Shown here: positions 1 to 11,005 of the stretch, piece after piece
How the letters are laid out: each line of letters begins with the position of its first letter
Numbering within the stretch: the first letter of the stretch is position 1
Assembly (NCBI GenBank): GCA_963823675.1
Contig: CAWGMT010000011.1
Coordinates: forward strand, 682,001 to 746,000
Direction of reading: 5' to 3'
DNA length: 64,000 nucleotides
From: CAWGMT01 sp963823675
GTDB lineage: Bacteria; Planctomycetota; Planctomycetia; Isosphaerales; Isosphaeraceae
Program-made: the position numbers and the translations under genes
Notes under the pieces: model-generated
The model's database searches: none
What the model was told of the DNA's origin: nothing
The model's input: the letters and a program-made list of their open reading frames with translations, nothing else

Positions 1-1
1 G

Positions 2-1641
<1,640 letters not shown>

Positions 1642-1659
1642 AAAAACCGCAGAAGGGCG

Positions 1660-1695
1660 CGTGAAAAAACCCCCGTGCGCGGCGCGCCAGGGGGT
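1660..1695 (-). terminator. Intrinsic terminator for the PEP-CTERM gene
   Basis: Read on the minus strand, a hairpin with a 6-bp ACCCCC/GGGGGT stem (1695-1690 with 1674-1669) is followed directly by a run of six T. The loop is itself GC-palindromic. It lies about 120 bp past the stop of the minus-strand PEP-CTERM gene and just past the pgi stop, between convergent genes. Confidence 0.6.
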
Positions 1696-1813
1696 CTCGG
1701 GCGAGATCAATGTCAGCACTTTGAGGGACACGGACGTTGGGGCCGACTGACCTGTGGGACAGGTCGAGCGCAGGTCCCCGTCAGATCGACATCCAGCTTG
1801 CGATCGCTGGGAG

Positions 1814-2530
1814 TCAAGCTCGATTTTCGCGGCGGCGCGACAACACATACCGCCTCAAGCCGAGACCGCCGATCGTGCTGAGGAACAGTGCGATCGTACT
1901 CGGCTCGGGGGCAGGGGTCTCGGGATTGAGGCTCACATTGGTCACGATGGTTCCTTGCAACGTGGTGATGCCGCCAGGAGTGTTGCTCGTGGCACCAGCC
2001 GATGAGGGAACCAGGAATTGATTGGTCTGCAGGACGTCGAGGCTGCTGGGCATACCGGAGAGACTGAATGTCCCGCTGGCGGTCTGATTGAACGAAGCGA
2101 TCACGCTCGAGGCGGAGCTTCCGGTGATTGTTCCGTTCAGCGTGCCGGTCAACATGATGGAGCTGCCACCAGGCACGTCCATTCCAGCATAGGAAATGGG
2201 GATGAAGTTGATCTGGAATGGCGTGTTTGTGTAAGTCGTGGTGACACCGGTGGGCAACGGGGAGACCTGGAACGAACCCAAGGGAATGTTCGAGTTCGGG
2301 TCAATTTGAGAGGCCGAAACCGCGTTAAAGCTGATCACGTTGGTCGGCATACTTTCCGGCACACCATTGTTGGTGGTGGAGATTCCGGCGGGGCCGACGA
2401 ACCCCAAAGCCGTGCTGTAATCCAGAAGATTGGTAACCGGCGAGGCTTTGACGCCTGTGGTGGTCCAGGCGAACAGTGACAGGGCGATGACCGCGGTTCG
2501 CAGCCCACTCCACCCTTTTGTCATGTGCAT
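1814..2530 (-). CDS. PEP-CTERM sorting-domain protein
   Basis: A predicted 238-residue secreted protein of unknown function. The N-terminus has a basic start and a hydrophobic stretch (TAVIALSLFAWTT) ending near VKASP, a typical Sec signal peptide. The body is Ser/Thr/Asn rich and low in charge. The C-terminus has PEPSTIALFLSTIGGLGLRR followed by a basic tail, the arrangement of PEP-CTERM signals, which are processed by exosortase in the inner membrane. I chose the ATG at 2530 because AGGAGG lies five bases upstream. An in-frame upstream start at 2584 lacks this site. No exosortase gene is in the window, so sorting would need one elsewhere. The gene stands alone, followed by an intrinsic terminator. 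Confidence 0.8.
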   Translation of the reverse strand: MHMTKGWSGLRTAVIALSLFAWTTTGVKASPVTNLLDYSTALGFVGPAGISTTNNGVPESMPTNVISFNAVSASQIDPNSNIPLGSFQVSPLPTGVTTTYTNTPFQINFIPISYAGMDVPGGSSIMLTGTLNGTITGSSASSVIASFNQTASGTFSLSGMPSSLDVLQTNQFLVPSSAGATSNTPGGITTLQGTIVTNVSLNPETPAPEPSTIALFLSTIGGLGLRRYVLSRRRENRA

Positions 2531-2733
2531 GTTTTCCTCCTGAATGGGATGGGATCGTCGCAATTCCATTCCGCGACTTCGCAACGTCGTCGTCTGGACT
2601 CAAGTTGAGGCGGTCGGTTCTGAGTCAACGGCCAGGAAAATACTCAGGAGCCGCCAGGTTGTAAACGGTACTTTGACGATTTTCCAAACTATTCTTTGAA
2701 TTCTTGGGGGTGATCGGCCGACATGCCCCTCAA

Positions 2734-5171
2734 TCACAGCATGGTGATGGGGTCGACATCGATCGCCAGCTCGATGCCATGCGGTGGTGGATGGCACGGG
2801 GGGACCGAACTCGTCAAGATCTGGAGCGGCCGGGAGATAGGGCAGCGCAACTGGAAGTGAAAACGATAGAGGTTGCGGATTTTGAGGATCGGGGCCGGGG
2901 CCGGGCCGAGGATCTGGACCGACGGATCGGCGGCCGCTCGAAAACCGGCTGCAACCTCCTTGAGATAGTCGGAAACCGCCGATTCGTCGCGCCCGCGGGC
3001 GATCACGCGGACCAATCTTCCGAAGGGAGGCACGCCGAACTTCTCTCGCTCGGGCATCTCACCCTGCACGAAGGCGAGATAATCGTGGTGGGCCGCCGCC
3101 CGGATTGCCGGGTGGTCGGGCGAGTAAGTCTGCACCAGCACCCGGCCGGGCCGATCGCCGCGGCCGGTGCGGCCTGCTACCTGGGCTATGAGCTGAAAGG
3201 TCCGTTCCGCGGCGCGAAAATCCGGTAAATGCAGCGCGGTATCGGCGTTGACCACGCCGACCAGCAAAACGTTGGGAAAGTCGAGTCCCTTGGCGATCAT
3301 CTGCGTGCCCAGCAGGATCTGAACTTCCCCCTTCTTGAACGCCGTCAAGACTTTCTCGTGGCTGCCTGGCGAGCGCATCGTGTCGGAATCCATCCGCCGC
3401 GAGACGACGTTGGGAAACGCCGTTTGGATCTCGCGCTCGAGGCGCTCGGTGCCGATTCCGCCGTAATGCAGTCGGCCCGCCTGGCAATGCGGGCATACCG
3501 GCGGGCAGGGCGCTCGGCATCGCAGGTGTGACAGAGCAAGACGTGCCGGCTTTTGTGATAGGTCGCCGCCACGTCGCAGGCATGGCACTTGACCACATGG
3601 CCGCACTTGGGGCAGATGACGAACGTGTGGAAGCCCCGCCGATTCAAGAGCAGGATGACCTGGCCTCCTTGATCGAGCGCGGCGATCATCGCCTGGCGCA
3701 GGGTTTCGCTCAATCCACCCAGCGGGAGTTTCTCGTGCCTGAGGTCGAGGATCTCGACGCCCGGCATGGGGCGGCCGCCGACGCGATTGGGCATGGCCAG
3801 CCGGGTATATCGTCCCCGCTCGGCGTTCCGCCAGCTCTCCAGCGACGGCGTGGCCGATCCCAGGAGGACGGGAATCCCCTCCATCTGCGCCCGCTTGACC
3901 GCCACGTCGCGCGCGTGATAGCGCGGCGTCGTCTCCTGTTTGAACGTGCTCTCGTGCTCCTCATCGACGACGATCAGCCCCAGCCGCAAGGTCGGCGCGA
4001 AGATGGCCGAGCGGGCGCCGACGACCACCTGGACCTCGCCCGAGACGATGCTTTGCCAGTGGCGATGCCGGTCGGCGTCGCTCAGGTGGCTGTGCAGCAC
4101 GGCGACCTTGTCGAAGCGGCGGCGGAAGCGGCGGATGGTCTGCGGCGTCAGGCTGATCTCGGGCACCAGCACGATCGCCTCGCGCCCGAGCGCCACGACG
4201 TGCTCGATGGCCGAAAGGTACACCTCGGTCTTGCCGCTGCCGGTGACGCCATGGATCAAGAACGGGGCAAACCCGCCGGCCTCTAGCGCCGGCACCAGCC
4301 GCTCGAGGGCCTGGCCCTGCTCGAGAGTCAAGGCCGGGGCCGCTTTGGCGGGCGGCTGTCCCGCCGCAATTCCACCCCCGCCGTCAGCAGTCGCAAGGCT
4401 TCCGGTCCCCTCGGCAAGTCCGGATGGCCGCTCTTCGCCCGGAAGGGCGCTCGCGAGTTCAGCGGGGAGCCGCCGCTTCACCGTATGAACCAGTCCCCGC
4501 TTCAGGAGCGCCTGGACGGGAACCGTCGTGCATCTGGCCAGCCGGCAGACATCCGCCATCGTTAAAGCCTTGTCGCTCTGGCAGAGGACATCCAGCACTG
4601 TGGCCTGCTTGGAGGTCAGCGCGGGCTTGATCGATTGGGCTCGCAGCGCCTCGCGCGTTTCCTCGGGCACGATGAGAAACCTGCCGATTCGCGTCCCCGC
4701 CTGCTTCTTGACCCCGGCCGGCACGGCGGCATGCAGCGCCTGTCCCCAGGTGCAGGCGTAGTAGTCCGCGATCCAGCGCGCCAGCTCGAGCATCTTCGGG
4801 TCAATCAGCGGGAGCGGATCGAGGACCTCGACCACTTCCTTGATCCGAGCCGGCTCGAGGTCGCTTGGGGGGCGGCTGTCAACCGACACGCAGTAACCCA
4901 CCGCCAGGCGGTCGCCTCGCCCCAGCGGGACGCGCACCCGCTGCCCGGCCTGGATGATCCGGCCGAGGCGATTGGGGACGCGGTACGTGAGGACCTGGTC
5001 GAGTGGGCGGTTGAAGACCACCCCCACGAACCAGTCGCCCTCGGAAGCCGGATTGTCCGCGGCGATGCCGAACCACGCGGGCTGATGCTCGGCGGCAGTG
5101 CGGCCCGCCGCGGTCCGCCCCCGCGCCGCCCCCGCGCCTTTTTCATCACCGCTGGCGTTGACAAGGCTCAT
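2734..5171 (-). CDS. priA: Primosomal protein N' (replication restart helicase), one frameshift
   Basis: PriA binds stalled forks and reloads the replicative helicase. The protein is about 812 residues. Order: the 3'-DNA-binding domain (VVFNRPLDQVLTYRVP), winged helix, helicase lobe 1 with Walker A GVTGSGKTEVYL and the DEEH box (VVDEEHESTFKQE), then the Cys-rich zinc region CPKCGHVVKCHACD, CHTCD and CPHC. Lobe 2 has LLGTQMIAKGLDFPNV and QVAGRTGRGDRPGRV. The C-terminus ends normally at AIDVDPITML. One base is missing from a C run at 3503-3505, between CHTCDAERPA and PPVCPHC, which splits the gene. Everything either side is conserved, so this is probably an assembly error. It is divergent from nadD, with a repeat-filled gap between them. 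Confidence 0.93.
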
Positions 5172-5189
5172 CGAACAGACCTATGGTCA

Positions 5190-5312
5190 GTGGTCCTTTG
5201 TCCTTGGTCCTTTGTCCTTTGTCCGTGGTTCGCTTCGCGGCTTGGCGAAGCGAGCCCGGGACGGAGAGGCTTTCAACAAAGGACAAAGGACAAACGACAA
5301 GGGGCAAAGGAC
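5190..5312. repeat. Inverted repeat built of TTGTCCT / AGGACAA units
   Basis: The left arm (about 5200-5228) holds several TCCTTTG units. The right arm (about 5276-5312) holds the complementary GGACAAA units. A second palindrome, GCTTCGCggctTGGCGAAGC, sits between them. The whole gap between priA and nadD can fold into a large hairpin. Similar units occur upstream of hflK, trpS and the HisC-like gene. Confidence 0.75.
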
Positions 5313-5388
5313 AATTTCACTCGATTTCTGCACGTTTGTCCACACGGAATTGTGATTGATCGGCAACGATGTCGGGGGCTTCCAGGTC

Positions 5389-6012
5389 ATGCGGCTGGGA
5401 CTGTTTGGCGGCACTTTCGACCCGATCCATCTGGGTCACTTGATCCTGGCGGAGCAATGCCGGGAGTCGTGCGGCCTGGACCGGGTCTGGTTTGTGATCG
5501 CCGGGTCGCCGCCACACAAACCGGAGGGACGAACCGCCGTTGCGCATCGCGTCGAGATGGTCCGGATCGCCATCGCGGGGCACTCGGCCTTTGAAGCATC
5601 CGAGATCGAGGCAGTACGGCCAGGCCCGCACTACAGCGTCGAGACGCTGGAGTCGGTGCGCCGCCAACGTCCGGGCGACGCGCTATTTTTCCTGATCGGC
5701 GGCGACAGCCTGGCGGACTTGCCCTTCTGGCGCGAGCCTGGCCGGATTGCGCAACTGGCCACGATCGTGGTGGTGAACCGCGCGGGCATCGCGGAGGTCG
5801 ATCCCGCGAGCCTGCCCGATTTCGGGCCAGGCGCAAATCCGCTCCGATGGGTCTCGATCCCGCCGGTCGGGATCGCCTCGACCGACCTCCGCCGCCGATT
5901 GGCGGCCGGCAAGAGCATTCGATACATGGTCCCGCGCGGGGTCGAAGCCTATATCGAAGCCCAGGGGCTCTATCGCGCCGGCGGATCGGAGGAGATCGTC
6001 AGCACATCGTGA
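5389..6012 (+). CDS. nadD: Nicotinate-nucleotide adenylyltransferase
   Basis: This enzyme transfers AMP from ATP to nicotinate mononucleotide, making deamido-NAD in NAD biosynthesis. It has 207 residues, the usual length. The nucleotidyltransferase signature GGTFDPIHLGH is at residues 7-17, and FVIAGSPPHKP and the C-terminal ISSTD-like box ASTDLRRRLAAG are present. The ATG at 5389 places the Rossmann strand RLGLFGG right at the N-terminus as in the family. An in-frame TTG at 5356 would add 11 unconserved residues. The last 43 bases overlap the 3' end of the convergent antitoxin remnant. Confidence 0.93.
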   Translation: MRLGLFGGTFDPIHLGHLILAEQCRESCGLDRVWFVIAGSPPHKPEGRTAVAHRVEMVRIAIAGHSAFEASEIEAVRPGPHYSVETLESVRRQRPGDALFFLIGGDSLADLPFWREPGRIAQLATIVVVNRAGIAEVDPASLPDFGPGANPLRWVSIPPVGIASTDLRRRLAAGKSIRYMVPRGVEAYIEAQGLYRAGGSEEIVSTS

Positions 6013-6464
6013 TCCAGAAAAACCGCCGGCTCGACTTTGAAGAACCGGGCCAATACCTCGATGTGCTTGACACCGAGCTTCCGCTTCCCGGCGACAATCT
6101 CCGAAATGGTCGAGTCGCGGAGGCCTGTTCCCTTGGCGACGTCTCGCTGGCTCACTCCGTGCGTCTCGATCAGGTAGCGGAGTACCTCGCAACCCGAAGC
6201 CCGTGGGATCGGCTCGTGTTCTCTCTCGTATTTCTCGACGAAGAGGGCCAGCGCAAGCAGGTATTCCGTTTCATCCGAGGCCCTGTTGAAGCCGCGATCG
6301 CTCAACCGGTCGAGGGTTGCAATTGCATGCTTATATTCAGGTTCCTAGCGGATAATTCGCAAGGGGCACTCGCGGACTAGATCCAGATATTTATGATCGG
6401 CGCGATTGATCCTTACCGTCTTGACCGTTTCTCTTGGGTCTCGTCTTCTCTTTGATTGGGTCAC
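5970..6464 (-). pseudogene. HigA-type XRE antitoxin interrupted by an amber stop
   Basis: The downstream part encodes an XRE helix-turn-helix domain (EVLRYLIETHGVSQRDVAKGTGL, then STISEIVAGKRKL and HIEVLARFFKVEPAVFL), as in HigA-like antitoxins. The family N-terminal signature, here HKYLDLVRECPLRIIR, lies upstream in the same frame but is followed by TAG at 6347-6345. After it the frame continues with EPEYKHAIATLDRLSDRG, which matches the family. So this is one gene with a single in-frame nonsense codon, or a sequence error. A TTG at 6305 could still start the HTH half. The upstream start at 6464 (GTG) is a guess. No HigB-like toxin was found beside it, so it is an orphan. Confidence 0.65.
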
Positions 6465-6959
6465 CACGACCAGTTGCCGCTTTCCTCGTGGCTGGAGCAC
6501 GCAGCTTCGATCCCCCTTTGTCGTACCTCGCAGATTCAGAAAAAGCAAGGAAATGGTTGGAGGACGACAGGCCGTGATCGAATCAGCCAAATGCTCCTGG
6601 GAAAATCTAACCACGGATCGCGCAGCGCGGCCGAGCCGCAGCCAGATGGCCAGGGAGGGAATTCGGATTCTTAACCACGAAACATACGAAACACACGAAA
6701 GGGGAAGAATTGGTCGCGCCGCACAGCTCGTCACTCCGAAGGGGCGCGAGGATCATCCGTAGCCACAAAACCGTACTTGCGTTAGGATTCGCCCTTCGAT
6801 CGCGCGGCCTTCATGATCTCGGCCTCGCTCATCGAAACTCCCGGACCTTCCGGGTTGTCGAAATCGTGGGCTGGGTACGATTCGGCGTGGTGCCGGTTCA
6901 GTGGCCCCGGGGCACCGCGCCGGGTGATACCACGTCTCGAGAAACGAATTGGACGCGCC
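6465..6959. other. Intergenic stretch without a recognisable gene
   Basis: About 500 bp between the antitoxin remnant and the next gene. It has an AT-rich AACCACGAAACATACGAAAC-type repeat near 6673-6701, a motif common between planctomycete genes. No protein of either strand looks real, and I looked specifically for a HigB toxin without success. Confidence 0.5.
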
Positions 6960-8063
6960 ATGGAAGAGCAAGCCGAGGTTATCGTCGAGGAAGCCGAGGC
7001 GGCCGCGAGCCAGCCGCGGAGCGTCGAGCACGAATATACCTTGAACTGGGCGCCCATTCTCAAGCACTTAGGTGCGTCGCTCCTGGTTTCGACTTACCAG
7101 GCGGGCAAGGTCGTTGTCGTCAGCCGCGGAAACTCGGGCGATGAGCTCGACATTCGCCTGAGCTGCCATAATTTCGAGCGGGCCATGGGCGTCGCGGTCG
7201 CGCCGGGACGACTCGCCGTCGGCGCAAGGTCGCTCGTCTGGATCCTGCGCGACGCGCCCGCGATCGCCCCCCAGCTCGACCCGCCGGGAACGCACGATGC
7301 CTGTTACCTGACGCGAGCGGCCCTTTTCACCGGCGCGATCAATAGCCACGAGCTCGCCTGGGCGGGTGACGAGCTGTGGGTGGTCAATACGCTTTTTTCG
7401 TGTCTCTGCACCCTGGACGACGAGCACAGCTTCGTGCCGCGCTGGCGGCCGGCGTTTATCTCGCAGTATGCCCCCGAGGACCGATGTCACCTGAATGCCC
7501 TGGCCATGGAAAAAGGCAAGCCGCGCTATGTCACGGTCTTCGGGACCACTGACAGCCCGGGCGGCTGGCGTCCCGGAAAGGTCGGCAGCGGATGCCTGAT
7601 CGACGTGCCCTCGAGCGAAGTCGTTGTGAATGGACTGGCCATGCCGCACTCCCCTCGCATCCACGGCGGGCACGTCTGGCTGCTTGATTCCGGAAGAGGG
7701 CGGCTGGTTCGGGCCGATGTTCAGAACGGGTCCGTCGAGACGGTGGCCGAGCTGCCGGGCTACACCCGCGGTCTGGCTTTTGCCGGTGCACTTGCGTTCG
7801 TGGGGCTCTCGAAGGTCCGGGAGAGCGCGACCTTCGGCGGCGTGCCGATCGCGGCCGACCGAAGTCGGTTGAAGTGCGGCGTCGCGATCGTCGACCTGAA
7901 CGCCGGCAAGATGATCGGGCTGCTCGAGTTTCATACGGGAATCGAGGAGCTCTTCGACGTCCATCTTGTGCCGGGTGTTCTCTCGCCATTCCTGTCGGGG
8001 CCATACCCCGATGTCGATCAGCAGGCGCCCATCTGGCTGGCGCCGTCGCCGACCCCTGAATAA
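6960..8063 (+). CDS. TIGR03032-family conserved protein
   Basis: A 367-residue protein matching the TIGR03032 (DUF4915-like) family, whose function is unknown. Characteristic stretches are LGASLLVSTYQAGKVVVVS, FERAMGVAV, HDACYLTRAALFTGAINSHE, GDELWVVNTLFSCLCTLD, FVPRWRPAFISQYAPEDRCH, HSPRIHGGHVWLLDSGRG and GYTRGLAF. Members of this family look like beta-propeller proteins and often sit near surface or extracellular matrix genes. Here the next genes are also propeller-like, though on the other strand. I chose the ATG at 6960 because the conserved region begins soon after it. No signal peptide is visible. Confidence 0.85.
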   Translation: MEEQAEVIVEEAEAAASQPRSVEHEYTLNWAPILKHLGASLLVSTYQAGKVVVVSRGNSGDELDIRLSCHNFERAMGVAVAPGRLAVGARSLVWILRDAPAIAPQLDPPGTHDACYLTRAALFTGAINSHELAWAGDELWVVNTLFSCLCTLDDEHSFVPRWRPAFISQYAPEDRCHLNALAMEKGKPRYVTVFGTTDSPGGWRPGKVGSGCLIDVPSSEVVVNGLAMPHSPRIHGGHVWLLDSGRGRLVRADVQNGSVETVAELPGYTRGLAFAGALAFVGLSKVRESATFGGVPIAADRSRLKCGVAIVDLNAGKMIGLLEFHTGIEELFDVHLVPGVLSPFLSGPYPDVDQQAPIWLAPSPTPE

Positions 8064-8316
8064 GGGGGCGCGGCGTACGTGTGGGTAGGCGGCGCGGTGC
8101 CAAGCTGGTCTTGACCGGCGAAGCCGGGCGTATGGCTCCCGTCGAATTCTGTTGCGGAGCGAGGCTCCCGAACAACTCCCCCCCTTAGCAAGGGGGGGGA
8201 AGGATTGGTCGTTCGCAGGGTGGGAAAGGGATTGGTCGTTCGCAAGGGGGGGAATGACGGATCGTGGCTTGGCACTGCCCGGTGTTCGCGGTTTGCCGGG
8301 ACGCGCGCTTGGCCGT
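8064..8316. other. Intergenic convergent gap with short direct repeat
   Basis: Between convergent genes. A G/C-rich hairpin of the form CCCCCCTTAGCAAGGGGGGG near 8178-8199 could terminate transcription. A motif of about 14 bases, GGATTGGTCGTTCG, is repeated twice nearby. No gene is seen. Confidence 0.45.
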
Positions 8317-10923
8317 CTACCTGGCAGCATGCCGTGCTTGGATCACAAGCGCGTTCGGCAAGTCTCCATTGGAGTCAGGCGCGAGTGAGTACAGCACGCT
8401 CGGCGGGCCGGTGTCTCCCGTCTGGGTCGCCGTGACGGCGAAGTCGCCGTTCGTCAGCTTGACCTGACTCTTCAGCGTCCACGAGCCGTCGCTCTTGCTC
8501 GCTTTGACTTGCCCGATAGACACGGGCTGACTTTCGCCTTGTTTCTGGACCCAGAGGGTGACCTCCGCCCCCGGTCGTGCCACTCCGGCAAACGTCGGCG
8601 CGGCGGTGCCGCTGACGTTGGTCCAGATGGGGGACGCAAAGATGTATCCACTCAGGACGTAGTCCGGCGCCCGCTTGGGACGGTGCCGGTAGTCCAGGCC
8701 GCCCGCGAGCGTGTCGAGCGCGTTGATTCGCAGAATAGTCGAAGTACCGCTCGTTGCCCACAGGTTGCCGTCCGGGCCGATCGTGATGCCGCCGGGACTC
8801 TCGGAGGTGAAGTTGGGGTCAATGGGGGTGCTCGACGCTGGCAGGTCCTGAATCGCGACGATTCCCGAACGAGTGGCCAGCCCCAGACCGGAGAAATATG
8901 TCTCGAACGACACCAGGCCGTTTGGTAGACGTACCATGTTCGAGGCGGGGCCGAAGGGGATGACTGGCGCGAGCTTGCCGCTGGTCGAGATCCGGCCGAT
9001 CCCCGTCGTCCCCTGGACGGTGCCCATGAACCAGAGCTTGCGGTCCGGGCCCGAGATGATGTCGCTCGGAGGGGGAGGGCCATAATAACCGTACGATTTG
9101 GTCGAAAAGACGTTGTACACCGTCACGCTGCCCTTGGCCGTGATCCGCCCGATGGCTAGCGTGGTCGCGCCGGATTTGGGATTGGGGTCGTAGGAGAACG
9201 GGAACCAGAGGTTGCCGTCGGGACCGACCGTGATGTTTCCCAGCGACGCGTCCCTTTCGACTTTTCGCGGCAACGTGAATGTCTCGATCTGGCCCGCGGC
9301 GGTGATCTGCCCAATGATAGCGTCGTCGTCGTTCGTTTCCGGATCGGCCACGGTTTCCGTGAACCAGACGCTGCCGTCTGGGCCTGCGGTGACGTACGCG
9401 GATCTGGTGTTCGATAGAGGGTACATGGTGATGGTGCCAGTGGTCGTGATCCGGCCGATCGAACACGTGGGTTCGTAGTTCGCCTCGATGACCTGCTGGA
9501 CAAACCAAACCGCGCCGTCCGGGCCTGGCGTGATATCCTCGACCGTTGCGGTCGGCGTCGGCAGAGGAAACTGCTGGATCGTTCCAGCGGTCGTGATCCG
9601 ACCGATCGCGCCGTTCTCCCCGAACCAGAGCTCACCGTCAGGCCCGGTCGTGATCGCCGTCGGATCAGCGGACACACCCAGGCTTGGGTCGAGTGTTGTC
9701 CCTTGCCGCAGCGCAAAGAGTTTCGCCACCCCGGCGGGTGTGATTTCGCCCACTGCGGGCTGCTCGCCCCGCGTGGATCCGTCTTCCTGCTCGGTGAACC
9801 ACACGTTGCCGTTGGGTCCCGACGTCAGACCCGCGACATGATCGAAGTCCCCCGGAACGGCGAACTCGGACACCGCGCCCGCCGTCGTGACCCGCCCCAA
9901 CTTGCCGGGCACGCCGGTGAACCAGAGCGCGCCGTCGGGCCCCGCCGTGATCGCTGTCAGCGTCGCCGGAGTGCTCACCGTCCCTGGATACGATCCGGCC
10001 GGCGGTGGGATCTCGGGCACGGCGAATTGGGTCACCGCACCCACCGTGGTGATCCGGCCGACCTCGCCGGGCGCGCCCGTAAACCAGAGCGCGCCGTCCG
10101 GTCCCGCCGTGATCGACGTCAGCGTCGCTGGTGTGCTCGACGCCCCCTCAGACACGGCGAGCTCGGTCACGACCCCCGCCGTGGTGATCCGGCCTACCTC
10201 GCCAGGCACGCCCGTGAACCAAAGCGCCCCATCCGGCCCCGCCGTGATTGCGGTCAGGGTTGCCAGCGTGCCGGCGGTCCCCGGGGACGACCCTGCCGGA
10301 GGCGGTATCTCGGGCACGGCGAACTCGGTGACGACGCCCGCCGTGCTGATCCGGCCCAGCTCGCCCGGAACGCCGGTGAACCAGAGGGCGCCATCCGGTC
10401 CCGCGGCGATCGAAGTCGGCATCGCCGGCGTGCTCGCCGTCCCTGGTTTTGATCCGGCCGGTGGCGGCACCGCGGGGAGGGCGAACTCGGTGACGACGCC
10501 CGCCGTGGTGATCCGGCCGATCTCGCCGGGAATTCCCGTGAACCAGAGCGCCCCGTCCGGCCCGGTGGCGATCGCTGTGGGATGAGCCGTGGTTGCTGCC
10601 GTGCCCGCGGGCGACCCGGCCGGCGGCGGAACCGCGGGCAGGGCAAAACTGGTCACGACGCCCGCCGGTGTCATACACCCGATCCGGCCTGCCCCGTTCT
10701 CCGTGAACCACAGGTTGCCATCGGAGCCTGTGGTAATCCCTTGCGGCTCAACGAGCCCAACCAAAGGGATCGGGAAGTTTGTGACGGTCAGAGTCGGCAT
10801 GGTGCGCGGCTCAAGCCGTAGCGACTCCGAGGTGCCCATCCAGAACAGCCTATTCGGCTTGGACTTGCGGGAATCAGCCCGGCCCGAACGCCCTTGATCA
10901 TCACGCTTGCTGAAGATGGTCAC
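8317..10923 (-). CDS. Secreted streptogramin-lyase-like propeller protein, copy A
   Basis: An 868-residue protein made of about 14 repeats of GPDGxLWFTxxxxxxIGRIT type, the blade pattern of the virginiamycin B lyase (Vgb) beta-propeller. The N-terminus is MTIFSKRDD, then a basic RKSKPNRLFWMG and LEPRTMPTLTV, which resembles the planctomycete LEPR-XLL export motif. The C-terminus holds a bacterial Ig-like domain (PTFAGVARPGAEVTLWVQKQ to FAVTATQTGDTGPPS). Antibiotic lyase activity is not implied: the Vgb active site is not evident and most such planctomycete proteins are surface proteins of unknown role. The GTG at 10923 was chosen because AGGGAGGT precedes it, and the same layout is seen before copies B and D. 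This is the most intact copy together with D. Confidence 0.8.
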   Translation of the reverse strand: MTIFSKRDDQGRSGRADSRKSKPNRLFWMGTSESLRLEPRTMPTLTVTNFPIPLVGLVEPQGITTGSDGNLWFTENGAGRIGCMTPAGVVTSFALPAVPPPAGSPAGTAATTAHPTAIATGPDGALWFTGIPGEIGRITTAGVVTEFALPAVPPPAGSKPGTASTPAMPTSIAAGPDGALWFTGVPGELGRISTAGVVTEFAVPEIPPPAGSSPGTAGTLATLTAITAGPDGALWFTGVPGEVGRITTAGVVTELAVSEGASSTPATLTSITAGPDGALWFTGAPGEVGRITTVGAVTQFAVPEIPPPAGSYPGTVSTPATLTAITAGPDGALWFTGVPGKLGRVTTAGAVSEFAVPGDFDHVAGLTSGPNGNVWFTEQEDGSTRGEQPAVGEITPAGVAKLFALRQGTTLDPSLGVSADPTAITTGPDGELWFGENGAIGRITTAGTIQQFPLPTPTATVEDITPGPDGAVWFVQQVIEANYEPTCSIGRITTTGTITMYPLSNTRSAYVTAGPDGSVWFTETVADPETNDDDAIIGQITAAGQIETFTLPRKVERDASLGNITVGPDGNLWFPFSYDPNPKSGATTLAIGRITAKGSVTVYNVFSTKSYGYYGPPPPSDIISGPDRKLWFMGTVQGTTGIGRISTSGKLAPVIPFGPASNMVRLPNGLVSFETYFSGLGLATRSGIVAIQDLPASSTPIDPNFTSESPGGITIGPDGNLWATSGTSTILRINALDTLAGGLDYRHRPKRAPDYVLSGYIFASPIWTNVSGTAAPTFAGVARPGAEVTLWVQKQGESQPVSIGQVKASKSDGSWTLKSQVKLTNGDFAVTATQTGDTGPPSVLYSLAPDSNGDLPNALVIQARHAAR

Positions 10924-11005
10924 TTGACCTCCCTGTCCAACTTCTGGGGATCTGGTTCTAGTGCTAATATGTGTTCGCGGTTTGCTCAGACGCGCGCTCG
11001 GCCCT

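Noticed and set aside
7068..8330. A 420-codon minus-strand frame opposite the TIGR03032-type gene
   Set aside because: It is antisense to a recognised family and has no similarity of its own that I can see.
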